DNA from: TMED14 sp041158165 | GTDB lineage: Bacteria > Bacteroidota > Bacteroidia > Flavobacteriales > Schleiferiaceae | Direction of reading: 5' to 3' | Length of the DNA: 28,753 nt | NCBI GenBank assembly: GCA_041158165.1 | Contig: JBEBBW010000021.1 | Coordinates: 1-28,753, forward strand | Part shown: positions 1 to 6,541 of the stretch, piece by piece | How positions within the stretch are numbered: position 1 is the first letter of the stretch | How the letters are laid out: every line of letters starts with the position of its first letter | Program-made: the position numbers and the translations under genes | The notes under the pieces: generated by a model | The model's input: only the letters and a program-made list of their open reading frames with translations | What the model was told of the DNA's origin: nothing | Databases searched by the model: none

Positions 1-141
1 CAGCACTTTGTGCGCGGAGCCCTGTACGTGTATGCGCACCCGAACGCCGACAGTTTGGCTCCGGTGCATGCGTTTTTTGAGAAGGAGTTCACGCGCTACC
101 TCGAGACGCTCGAATGGCGCGGAGCATCAGGCCGCCCTTAG
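1..141 (+). CDS. gldD: Gliding motility lipoprotein GldD, C-terminal fragment
   Basis: The window opens inside this gene; 46 codons remain, read in frame from base 1 and ending in TAG. The residues HFVRGALYVYAHPNADSLAP followed by an aromatic/acidic helix and LETLEW match what I recall of the conserved GldD C-terminus (GALYF-x-PN-DSLAP ... ETFEW). GldD is a lipoprotein required for gliding motility and T9SS function in Bacteroidota and is found almost only in that phylum. The fragment runs six residues past the usual terminal Trp-Lys/Arg (GASGRP). Its last 53 bases overlap the 3' end of the convergent ctaA gene. Identification rests on a short stretch, so it is likely but not certain. Confidence 0.72.
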   Translation, partial: QHFVRGALYVYAHPNADSLAPVHAFFEKEFTRYLETLEWRGASGRP

Positions 142-1186
142 CCACCGCGTCGACCAGAATCATCCAGGCGCCCGCGCTCAGCAGCAGGTGCAGCGGTTGA
201 AGTCCGCGCGGAAGGTCTAGGTAGTACAGCAAGGCGCCCACCGCGGCTTCCGCACACAAAATCAGCAGCACGAGGCCGGCGCGCGCACGCAATCCGGCAA
301 GTCCAGCCGACCGACGGTAGAGCCAGTACGACAGCGCAAGCAGGATGAGGCTAAAGCTGCGGTGAATGAGGATTCCGGGCTCAAGCTGGGCGACCCATCC
401 GTCGCGGGAGGCGTCAAACCCAAGTTGGTGCACCAGCGCGTCAACGCCTTCGCGCACCGAGGTTCCGAGCACCGTTTGGCCAACCAGCAGCGCGGCCAGG
501 GCCGCAAATCCAACGATTACGGGCTTGAGGTCTGCTGCAGAAGCAGGCGGCTCGGCCCGCCAAAGGTTTTGTTCTGCCAAACTGTGTACGTTGCGAAACA
601 GCAGCGTGAGCAGCGCAAGCAGCACGTAGGCACCCAGCATGTGGTAGGTGATGTGGTGGGGCACCAGGTTTCCGTCGACCACAACCTTGCCGAGCCACGC
701 TTCAAACGCGAGCGTCGCCAGTACGCCGATCATGGTGAGGAGCCACCACGGATGGCTGCGCACGTAGCGGGCGCTGGCCGCGGCCGCGAGGAGCACGGGG
801 ATTCCGAGCAGCACCCCAAGCAGGCGGTTGATGAACTCAATCCAGGTATGCACCGGGTTGAAGGTGGCGTAGTCGTGGCGTGTAAACTTTTGCCAGAGCT
901 CGGCGCTGAAGGCCGGCTGCGGGGCGTGGTCGGTCTGCGCTACCCAAAATGCGCCCTCGTGCAGCACCATTTGACCGCGGTCGTAGGCTGCCTCGGGCGA
1001 CCAAGTCACCTGCTCGACCCGCGTGGGCGGAACTGCCAGCCCAAAGCACTTGGGCCAGTCCGGGCAGCCCATGCCCGAGCCCGTCATGCGCACCACCGAT
1101 CCGGCCAGCATGACCAGCAAGTTGAGGACGATGGACCAACGAAGGAAGCGGAGCAGCCAAGGCGCCGCAATGAGCCGTGCATTCAT
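89..1186 (-). CDS. ctaA: Heme A synthase, COX15/CtaA family
   Basis: Converts heme O to heme A for aa3-type cytochrome oxidase in the cytoplasmic membrane. The 365-residue product has about eight hydrophobic segments. Near the N-terminus it carries MTGSGMGCPDWPKCFG, the Cys-x6-Cys motif of COX15-type enzymes after the first membrane helix, and it has conserved histidines in NPVHTWIEFINR, HHITYHMLGA, LVHQLG and ILIHRSFS as heme ligands. I chose the ATG at 1186 (MNARLIAAPW) over an in-frame ATG at 1219. The -7 element TACCTTTA lies 5 nt before 1186, and 1219 falls inside the divergent exporter gene. The 3' end overlaps gldD antisense by 53 bp. Confidence 0.93.
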   Translation of the reverse strand: MNARLIAAPWLLRFLRWSIVLNLLVMLAGSVVRMTGSGMGCPDWPKCFGLAVPPTRVEQVTWSPEAAYDRGQMVLHEGAFWVAQTDHAPQPAFSAELWQKFTRHDYATFNPVHTWIEFINRLLGVLLGIPVLLAAAASARYVRSHPWWLLTMIGVLATLAFEAWLGKVVVDGNLVPHHITYHMLGAYVLLALLTLLFRNVHSLAEQNLWRAEPPASAADLKPVIVGFAALAALLVGQTVLGTSVREGVDALVHQLGFDASRDGWVAQLEPGILIHRSFSLILLALSYWLYRRSAGLAGLRARAGLVLLILCAEAAVGALLYYLDLPRGLQPLHLLLSAGAWMILVDAVAKGGLMLRAIRASRGSA

Positions 1187-1191
1187 GGGAA

Positions 1192-1210
1192 TAAAGGTAG
1201 CGTACCTTTG
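1192..1210. promoter_or_regulatory. Divergent -7 promoter pair for ctaA and the EamA exporter
   Basis: Minus strand: TACCTTTA (1199-1192), 5 nt before the ctaA ATG. Plus strand: TACCTTTG (1203-1210), 7 nt before the exporter ATG. Both match the Bacteroidota -7 consensus TAnnTTTG and are separated by 3 bp. The spacing predicts leaderless or near-leaderless transcripts. No convincing -33 TTG is visible on either side. Confidence 0.7.
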
Positions 1211-1217
1211 GCGCCTC

Positions 1218-2093
1218 ATGAATCGTTCTGGCTTGGCCTGGGGGCTTTTTATCGGACTCGTTTTGGTCTGGGGCTCCTCGTTTATGCTGATGAAAATCGC
1301 ACTTCAAAGTTTTGAAGCGATTCAAATTGGCGCGATGCGCTTGCTCTTTGCCGCGGCCGCCGTGGTTATCATTTCGCGCAAGCACTTTGGCGAGTTTCGG
1401 CGTGCCGACTTTTGGCCCCTTTTGGTCGTGGCCATGATGGGCAATTCGCTCCCCTACATCCTCTTCCCTATTGCCGTGGCCCACGTGCCATCGGGCGTCG
1501 TTGGGGTGGCCAACGCCATGACGCCGGTATTCGCACTGCTCGTGGGCGTTTTGGCCTTTGGGCGGACGCTGCGCCGCGTTCAGGTCTGGGGCGTAGCGCT
1601 GGGCTTGCTGGGCGCAGTACTGCTGATCAGTCCATGGCGCGCAGTGGTTCCGGGCCAAGAAATCGACCCGAATTACCTTCTTTTGGCCATCTTGGCCGCC
1701 GCGTTTTATGGCGTCAGCATCAACACGATTGGCTCGAAGCTTGGCCATTTGAGTCCGCGCGGGATCACGCTGTTTGTCATGCTGCTGACGGTGCCGATGT
1801 CGCTCGGAATCCTGGGCGCCACCCGGGTTTGGGAAACCACGCGCATGGAGCATTTCACGCCCGCCATCGCCGCCCTGGCCTTTCTCGGCATCGTCGGAAC
1901 CGGCATCGCAACCGTGCTGTTCAACCGACTGATTGCGCTCACCACCCCGCTCATGGCGGCGTCGACGACCTACTTAATTCCGGTGGTGGCCCTTGCGTGG
2001 GGCGTCGGCATGGGCGAAACCATTTTAGCGCACCACTTGGGCGGAATGGCGGCGATCATCCTCGGGGTCTACTTGGTCAATAAAAAGGCATAG
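1218..2093 (+). CDS. EamA/DMT-family permease
   Basis: A 291-residue inner-membrane protein of the drug/metabolite transporter superfamily. It has about ten hydrophobic helices in two EamA repeats (roughly residues 8-138 and 152-288). The opening LVWGSSFMLMKIAL is typical of the N-terminal EamA motif, and the second repeat ends in a GMGETILAHHLGG-type segment before the last helix. Family members export amino acids, nucleobases or other metabolites; the substrate cannot be read from sequence. An open frame extends upstream to 1023, but the ATG at 1218 is chosen because a perfect TACCTTTG element lies 7 nt before it and the upstream part is antisense to ctaA. A bidirectional terminator and octamer array follow. 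Confidence 0.88.
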   Translation: MNRSGLAWGLFIGLVLVWGSSFMLMKIALQSFEAIQIGAMRLLFAAAAVVIISRKHFGEFRRADFWPLLVVAMMGNSLPYILFPIAVAHVPSGVVGVANAMTPVFALLVGVLAFGRTLRRVQVWGVALGLLGAVLLISPWRAVVPGQEIDPNYLLLAILAAAFYGVSINTIGSKLGHLSPRGITLFVMLLTVPMSLGILGATRVWETTRMEHFTPAIAALAFLGIVGTGIATVLFNRLIALTTPLMAASTTYLIPVVALAWGVGMGETILAHHLGGMAAIILGVYLVNKKA

Positions 2094-2100
2094 GATTTTG

Positions 2101-2148
2101 GCTGGGTGGCTAGTTGGCTAGTTAGCTAGTTGGCTGGTTAGCTGGGTG
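2101..2148 (+). repeat. Octamer tandem array, 6 units, 3' of the EamA gene
   Basis: Six contiguous 8-bp units: GCTGGGTG, GCTAGTTG, GCTAGTTA, GCTAGTTG, GCTGGTTA, GCTGGGTG (consensus GCTRGTTR). The array begins 7 nt after the exporter stop codon and runs up to the terminator. It is non-coding and more AT-rich than its surroundings. Units 2-6 can pair with the opposite-orientation array at 2204-2243. Confidence 0.9.
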
Positions 2149-2161
2149 GACAAATAAAAAA

Positions 2162-2181
2162 GCCCAGGCAAACGCCCGGGC
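2162..2181. terminator. Bidirectional intrinsic terminator
   Basis: Stem GCCCAGGC / GCCCGGGC (one A-C mismatch) with loop AAAC. It is preceded by a run of A (2156-2161) and followed by CTTTT, so it has a U-tract on both strands. It sits between the convergent EamA and M16 genes. Confidence 0.85.
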
Positions 2182-2203
2182 CTTTTACTATTCGGCGCTC
2201 AAC

Positions 2204-2243
2204 TAACTGGCTAACTAGCTAACTAGCTAACTAGCCAACTAGC
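2204..2243 (-). repeat. Octamer tandem array, 5 units, 3' of the M16 operon
   Basis: Read on the minus strand: GCTAGTTG, GCTAGTTA, GCTAGTTA, GCTAGTTA, GCCAGTTA. This is the same family and phase as the array at 2101-2148. It also lies in the sense orientation downstream of its own upstream gene, beginning 8 nt after the M16 stop codon. Confidence 0.9.
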
Positions 2244-2251
2244 CGCTCCCG

Positions 2252-4288
2252 CTACTTTACCTCAAGGATGGTCGTCTTAAAGATCAAGTCCAAACCAGGC
2301 TGAAGCGGCAACTTGGACTCGTGGGGGAACTTCACGCCACCTACCTCGCGGTAGTCGCTGTAGTCCACGTTGACTACGACCTTGCCTTGAGGACCTTCCT
2401 TGATGCGCGCCTCGCGCACACGAAGGCCACTCGCCACGCTGTAGAACTTCACAATGGGATCTCCCTTTGCCTGGGGAACTTCCACCGCGTAGCACGACTC
2501 GCCATTGACGTCGATTTTGCTCTCTTGAAGCTTGAGGTCGCTGCGCTGGGCCAGGCCAAGTTCGTCGATTAGGAAGCGATCTGCCATCAAAGCTGCCTTT
2601 TCGTCGGCACTCAAGTCTTTTGCTTGACCGTTCTCAAATACACTAATCTTGTCGCCTTCATAGCGGGTTTCGCTCACTCCATTCGGCGATGTTTGCTTTT
2701 GGATCATGGTTGAGGGCGCCGTGAAGGCCACTTCGGTTTTGATGGTGATGCCCATGATGCTCGCCTCTTGGGTCCAGTTTACCGACTTTAGTGCGTTGAT
2801 GCGGTCAAGTCCGCCCATGGCCTTGAGCGAAGCGGCAACCACGGCGCTGGCGGTGAGCCCGGCCGGAACGGCGTCCAACTTCGGAGCATCGGTGGGCTTG
2901 CCTTCAAAGTCAACGTAGCTGATGGGGTAGCCGAGGCGCTGCAGTGGCTTGGCGATGTCTGCGGCCTTGCCCACGATACTAATGAGCAACTTGTCGGCCT
3001 GCCAGTACTTCTGGGCCACGCGCTGTACATCCTGGGCCGTTACCGCTTCAAGACGGGTCAAGTACCCGTTGTAGTAGTCCGCCGGAAGGTTGTAAATCAG
3101 GGTGTTGTTGGCCATGCTCGCTACGGTTTCGGGGCGCTCGAGGGAGCGTCCAAATCCGCCAGCCAGGTTGTTTTTGGCCGCGCGAAGCTCGTCTGCGCTC
3201 ACCGCTTCGGTGCGGATGCGGTTGATTTCCAGAAGGAATTGCTCCACCGCGCTATCGGTCACGGCGTTGCGCACTTCGGCCGTCGCTTCAATCACTGAGG
3301 TGTAGCGTGAGGTTCCGAACGACGAATAGGCACCGTAGGTGTAGGCCTTGTCTTCGCGCAGGTTGCGGAACAGGCGGCCAGCCGAACCCGCACCGAGAAT
3401 TTCGTTCATCACGCGCAGGGCCTCAAGGTCAGGGTGACCCACGGGGAGCTGAATCGTATTGCCAATCTGAATGTTGGACTGAACGCTCGAGGGACGGTTG
3501 GCGATTTGGATGCTCACGCCCGACAGAGCTGCGGGCGCCGGGTAGGTCGTTTTCTTGGTAAACGCGCCCTTCCAGCCGCCAAAGTGAGCCTCGGCCAAGG
3601 CCTTCGCCTTAGCCAAGTCGATATCGCCTACGATGGTGAGGGTGGCTACGTTGGGCTTCCAGTAGGTCTGGTAGGCCTTTTTGCAGTCGCCCAAGGTGAT
3701 GTTGGCCACGCTCGCTTCGGTCGTCAGCTCGCCGCTTGGGTGCTGCGCTCCGAATACTCGGGCATTGAAGATGTTCCCCTGAATGGCTCCGGGGTCGTCT
3801 TTTTGGCTCTTCAAACCCGAAAGCGTGCGCTCCTTAATCTTGTCAAAGCCAGCTTGGGGCAAGGTCGGACGCTGGGCAACTTCGGCCGCGAGGGCAAAGA
3901 GGTCCTCAGCGTACTTGCTCAGTCCGCCAGAATTGACGCTGCTGCCGCCGGTTCCGAGGCGTGCGCCAATAAAGTCCACTTTTTCGTCAAGCGCCTCCTT
4001 GGTGTAGGACTTGGTGCCTTCTGAGAGCAGGTCGCCAAGCAACCCCAGCGTTCCGGCCTTCTCGCCTTCGCGCACTTCACCAAGGTCAAGGTTTAGGGTG
4101 AGTCCGAGGCGCGGAAGCTTGTGGTCCTCGACCAGCAGCACGGTTAAACCGTTTTTAAGCTGGAATTTTTGGTACTGCGCAATGGTCGGAGTACGGGCGG
4201 GCGCCGGTTTGGGTCGGACGCTGCGGTCCAGTTGAGCGCTTGCCGCAACCGAAGCCACGAGCGAAAGGGCAATCAATATCTTTTTCAT
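2252..4288 (-). CDS. M16 peptidase-like protein without zinc site, with C-terminal LolA-like region
   Basis: A 678-residue exported protein with a signal peptide (MKKILIALSLVASVAASAQ). Residues about 40-460 form the two-lobed M16 fold, but the HxxEH position reads GLLGD in LLGDLLSEGT (residues 84-92), so both His and the Glu are lost. The second half keeps an R/Y-type motif (LREDKAYTYGAYS), typical of the non-zinc partner subunit. Residues about 470-678 add a beta-rich region resembling LolA/LppX-type outer-membrane lipoprotein domains. It starts 3 nt after the catalytic M16 gene, so the two probably form a periplasmic heterodimer, like mitochondrial processing peptidase subunits. The dimer is inferred; the loss of zinc ligands is seen directly. 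Confidence 0.88.
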   Translation of the reverse strand: MKKILIALSLVASVAASAQLDRSVRPKPAPARTPTIAQYQKFQLKNGLTVLLVEDHKLPRLGLTLNLDLGEVREGEKAGTLGLLGDLLSEGTKSYTKEALDEKVDFIGARLGTGGSSVNSGGLSKYAEDLFALAAEVAQRPTLPQAGFDKIKERTLSGLKSQKDDPGAIQGNIFNARVFGAQHPSGELTTEASVANITLGDCKKAYQTYWKPNVATLTIVGDIDLAKAKALAEAHFGGWKGAFTKKTTYPAPAALSGVSIQIANRPSSVQSNIQIGNTIQLPVGHPDLEALRVMNEILGAGSAGRLFRNLREDKAYTYGAYSSFGTSRYTSVIEATAEVRNAVTDSAVEQFLLEINRIRTEAVSADELRAAKNNLAGGFGRSLERPETVASMANNTLIYNLPADYYNGYLTRLEAVTAQDVQRVAQKYWQADKLLISIVGKAADIAKPLQRLGYPISYVDFEGKPTDAPKLDAVPAGLTASAVVAASLKAMGGLDRINALKSVNWTQEASIMGITIKTEVAFTAPSTMIQKQTSPNGVSETRYEGDKISVFENGQAKDLSADEKAALMADRFLIDELGLAQRSDLKLQESKIDVNGESCYAVEVPQAKGDPIVKFYSVASGLRVREARIKEGPQGKVVVNVDYSDYREVGGVKFPHESKLPLQPGLDLIFKTTILEVK

Positions 4289-4291
4289 GGC

Positions 4292-5608
4292 TTACTGAGC
4301 GGATTTGGGCAGGTAGTGAAGGACAACGCGGTTCTCGGGCTTGAGGTAGGTCTTGGCCACGCGCTGAATGTCGGCGGGCGTAACCTGGCGGTAGCGCTCA
4401 ATCTCGGTGTTGACAAGGTTGGCGTCGCCGTAGTACACGTGGTAGTTCGCGAGGTTTTCAGCGATGCCCGCGACGTTGGAATTGCGGGTCACAAACTCGG
4501 ACTCCACTTTATTCAGAAGCTTGGTAAACTCCTTTTCGCTCAACGGCTCGTTTTGCATTTTGGCGATTTCTTCTTCCATGGTCGTCATCAGGGCGCCGGT
4601 CGACGTGGTTCCGTTGGCAAGCGCGAGCGCAATGAATACGCCGTGGTGCTCCATGGCAAAAGGGAAGGCCGCAACCTGAAGAGCGCTCTGGTCCTTGTCG
4701 ACCATGCGCTTTGAAAATCGTGAGCTGGGTCCGTCGCTCAGTGCCGTGGTCAGCATTTGAAGCGCGTAGGCGTCGGGGTGGGTTTCGCTCACCATGCGGT
4801 ACCCTGCAAAAACGGCTGGAATTTGAATGTTGTCGTAGATCGTGTCGACCACTTCACCTCCGAGGGGTGGCTCGTAGGCACTCGGGCGCTGTACCGCCGG
4901 GCCCATCGGGATCTCGGCGAAGTACTTAGCGATGAGGGCCTTGGTTTGGGCCACGTCGATATCGCCAGCAATCGAGAGGGTCGCGTTGTTGGGAATGTAG
5001 TACTTCTTATAAAAGGCCATGAATTCCTCGAGCTTGGCCGCGTTGAGGTCTTCCATGGAGCCGATCGGCACCCAACGGTAGTTGTGCTGCTTGAAGGCGC
5101 GCTTGAACATTTCAGCCAAGAAGCTCGCGTAGGGCTGGTTGTCAACGCGCTGGCGCTTTTCCTCTTTCACGACTTCGCGCTGCGTGTCTACGCCCACTTG
5201 GTCGATTTTGGCGTGAAGCATGCGCTCGGATTCCATCCAAAGTCCGAGTTCAAGTTGATTCGACGGCAAGATTTCGTAGTAGAAGGTGCGGTCGTTGCTG
5301 GTGTTGGCGTTGAGCGCACCGCCATTCGACTGGATGAGCTGCATGTATTCGCCACGTCCGATGTGCTCGGAGCCCTCAAAGAGCAGGTGCTCAAAAAAGT
5401 GGGCAAAGCCCGTGCGCGTGGGGATTTCGTCTTTTGATCCCACATGGTAAAGCACCGAAACGGCCACCAGTGGGTTGCTGTTGTCTTGGTGCAAGATGAC
5501 GTGAAGGCCATTGGGCAGGTCGTAGGATTCGTACTTGATCTGGGCGCTCAGGGGCTGGGCAGCCGCCAAGGCGAGAACGAGTCCGAGTCCGAAAAAGGAA
5601 TGCTTCAT
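4292..5608 (-). CDS. M16 zinc metallopeptidase, catalytic subunit, exported
   Basis: A 438-residue periplasmic protease. The inverted zinc motif HFFEH is at residues 70-74 and the third ligand Glu is about 76 residues later in VVKEEKRQR (near E150), as expected for pitrilysin/M16B enzymes. The signal peptide is MKHSFFGLGLVLALAAAQ ending near SAQ. I chose the ATG at 5608 rather than an in-frame ATG at 5647: a -7-like TATCTTCG lies at 5638-5631 and the signal peptide begins cleanly at 5608. It is the first gene of a two-gene operon with the zinc-less partner 3 nt downstream. Its natural substrates are unknown; periplasmic peptide clearance or protein processing is plausible. Confidence 0.92.
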   Translation of the reverse strand: MKHSFFGLGLVLALAAAQPLSAQIKYESYDLPNGLHVILHQDNSNPLVAVSVLYHVGSKDEIPTRTGFAHFFEHLLFEGSEHIGRGEYMQLIQSNGGALNANTSNDRTFYYEILPSNQLELGLWMESERMLHAKIDQVGVDTQREVVKEEKRQRVDNQPYASFLAEMFKRAFKQHNYRWVPIGSMEDLNAAKLEEFMAFYKKYYIPNNATLSIAGDIDVAQTKALIAKYFAEIPMGPAVQRPSAYEPPLGGEVVDTIYDNIQIPAVFAGYRMVSETHPDAYALQMLTTALSDGPSSRFSKRMVDKDQSALQVAAFPFAMEHHGVFIALALANGTTSTGALMTTMEEEIAKMQNEPLSEKEFTKLLNKVESEFVTRNSNVAGIAENLANYHVYYGDANLVNTEIERYRQVTPADIQRVAKTYLKPENRVVLHYLPKSAQ

Positions 5609-5630
5609 GATCGTTTTTAGTAAGGGGGTC

Positions 5631-5638
5631 CGAAGATA
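5631..5638 (-). promoter_or_regulatory. -7 promoter element of the M16 operon
   Basis: TATCTTCG on the minus strand, one mismatch to TAnnTTTG, 22 nt before the ATG at 5608. A leader of about 15 nt is predicted. Confidence 0.5.
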
Positions 5639-5730
5639 CGAAGTCATTAGTCGCCGGACGCAGCGAGGTAATTACACTGCGAAAACAATTATTTACCGAG
5701 ATCGAGCGAAGTAAGTGTGGGTTTTTGACG

Positions 5731-5738
5731 TATCTTTG
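5731..5738 (+). promoter_or_regulatory. -7 promoter element of rplU-rpmA
   Basis: TATCTTTG, a perfect TAnnTTTG match, 21 nt before the rplU ATG. An upstream TTTTTG (5722-5727) is too close to serve as a -33 box. Confidence 0.7.
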
Positions 5739-5759
5739 CAGCCCCTAAGAAAATTCGTT

Positions 5760-6179
5760 ATGTACGCAATTGTAGAAATAGCAGGGCTGCAGTACAAAGT
5801 GCAAAAAGATCAGCGCGTGTACGTGAACCGCTTGGCAGGCCAAGAAGGCGAGTCGATTTCATTCGACCGTGTTCTGTTGGCTGACAACGACGGAACCGTT
5901 AGCGTTGGCGCCCCCGTTATCGAAGGAGCCACTGTTACGGCTACCCTTCTCAAGCACCTTCAAGGTGACAAAGTGATCGTTTTCAAGAAGAAGCGCCGCA
6001 AGGGCTACGAAAAGAAAAACGGTCACCGCCAGGCCCTCAGCCAAATCGTGATCACCGACATTAGCTTGTCGGGCGCGAAGAAGAAGGCCGCAGCCAAGAA
6101 CGTTGAAGCTACTGAAGAGGTAGCTGCAGCGCCCAAAAAGAAAACCACGAAGGCCGCCAAAACCGAGGCAGCTGAATAA
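5760..6179 (+). CDS. rplU: 50S ribosomal protein L21
   Basis: A 139-residue ribosomal protein that binds 23S rRNA. The N-terminus MYAIVEIAGLQYKVQKDQ and the central KVIVFKKKRRKGYEKKNGHR are diagnostic of L21. The usual L21 is about 103 residues. Here the last 35 or so are a Lys/Ala/Glu-rich, low-complexity tail (KKAAAKNVEATEEV ... KTTKAAKTEAAE), a kind of extension found in several Bacteroidota L21 proteins. I chose the ATG at 5760 by homology; an upstream in-frame start at 5715 precedes the promoter. rpmA follows after 12 nt, the classic L21-L27 operon. Confidence 0.97.
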   Translation: MYAIVEIAGLQYKVQKDQRVYVNRLAGQEGESISFDRVLLADNDGTVSVGAPVIEGATVTATLLKHLQGDKVIVFKKKRRKGYEKKNGHRQALSQIVITDISLSGAKKKAAAKNVEATEEVAAAPKKKTTKAAKTEAAE

Positions 6180-6191
6180 TCCGATCAAACC

Positions 6192-6464
6192 ATGGCACAC
6201 AAGAAAGGTGTAGGTAGTTCCAAGAACGGACGCGAATCAGCATCCAAGCGACTGGGTGTGAAAATCTTTGGTGGTCAGCCCGCTGCGGCCGGCGCCATCA
6301 TCGTTCGCCAGCGCGGCACCCAGCACAATCCCGGCAACAACGTCGGAATTGGCAAGGACCACACGCTCTTTGCGTTGAGCGAGGGCATCGTGGAATTCCA
6401 AAAGAAAGCCGGTAACAAGAGTTACGTGTCGGTTGTCCCCTTCGCGGAGGGCGGCGAGGCTTAA
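6192..6464 (+). CDS. rpmA: 50S ribosomal protein L27
   Basis: A 90-residue ribosomal protein whose N-terminus reaches the peptidyl-transferase centre. It starts MAHKKGVGSSKNGRESASKR and contains the conserved GVKIFGGQ and IIVRQRGT segments. The N-terminus is already mature; there is no extra cleaved leader of the kind seen in Firmicutes. It is the second gene of the rplU-rpmA operon and is followed by a clear intrinsic terminator. Confidence 0.97.
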   Translation: MAHKKGVGSSKNGRESASKRLGVKIFGGQPAAAGAIIVRQRGTQHNPGNNVGIGKDHTLFALSEGIVEFQKKAGNKSYVSVVPFAEGGEA

Positions 6465-6488
6465 ATTGGTTTTACCCAAGTTTACCGA

Positions 6489-6514
6489 CCCCCTGAAGCT
6501 TCGGCGCCAGGGGG
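6489..6514 (+). terminator. Intrinsic terminator of rplU-rpmA
   Basis: 7-bp perfect stem CCCCCTG (6489-6495) / CAGGGGG (6508-6514), 12-nt loop, then TTTGTAGTTTTG. The T-rich tail runs into the -7 element of serS at 6519-6526, so the terminator and the next promoter share bases. Confidence 0.8.
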
Positions 6515-6518
6515 TTTG

Positions 6519-6526
6519 TAGTTTTG
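6519..6526 (+). promoter_or_regulatory. -7 promoter element of the serS operon
   Basis: TAGTTTTG, a perfect TAnnTTTG match, 15 nt before the chosen serS ATG (6542). The predicted leader is about 8-10 nt. The terminator stem of rpmA occupies the region where the -33 box would be. Confidence 0.6.
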
Positions 6527-6541
6527 TACCTATTCTTGATT

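Noticed and set aside
362..1315. Long open frame on the plus strand opposite ctaA
   Set aside because: Composition is Arg/His/Gln-rich with no recognisable family; ctaA on the other strand is fully conserved. High-GC shadow frame.
2101..2243. Possible CRISPR array or IS terminal repeats
   Set aside because: Period is 8 bp with no spacers, no transposase gene, no target-site duplication; these are simple octamer arrays.
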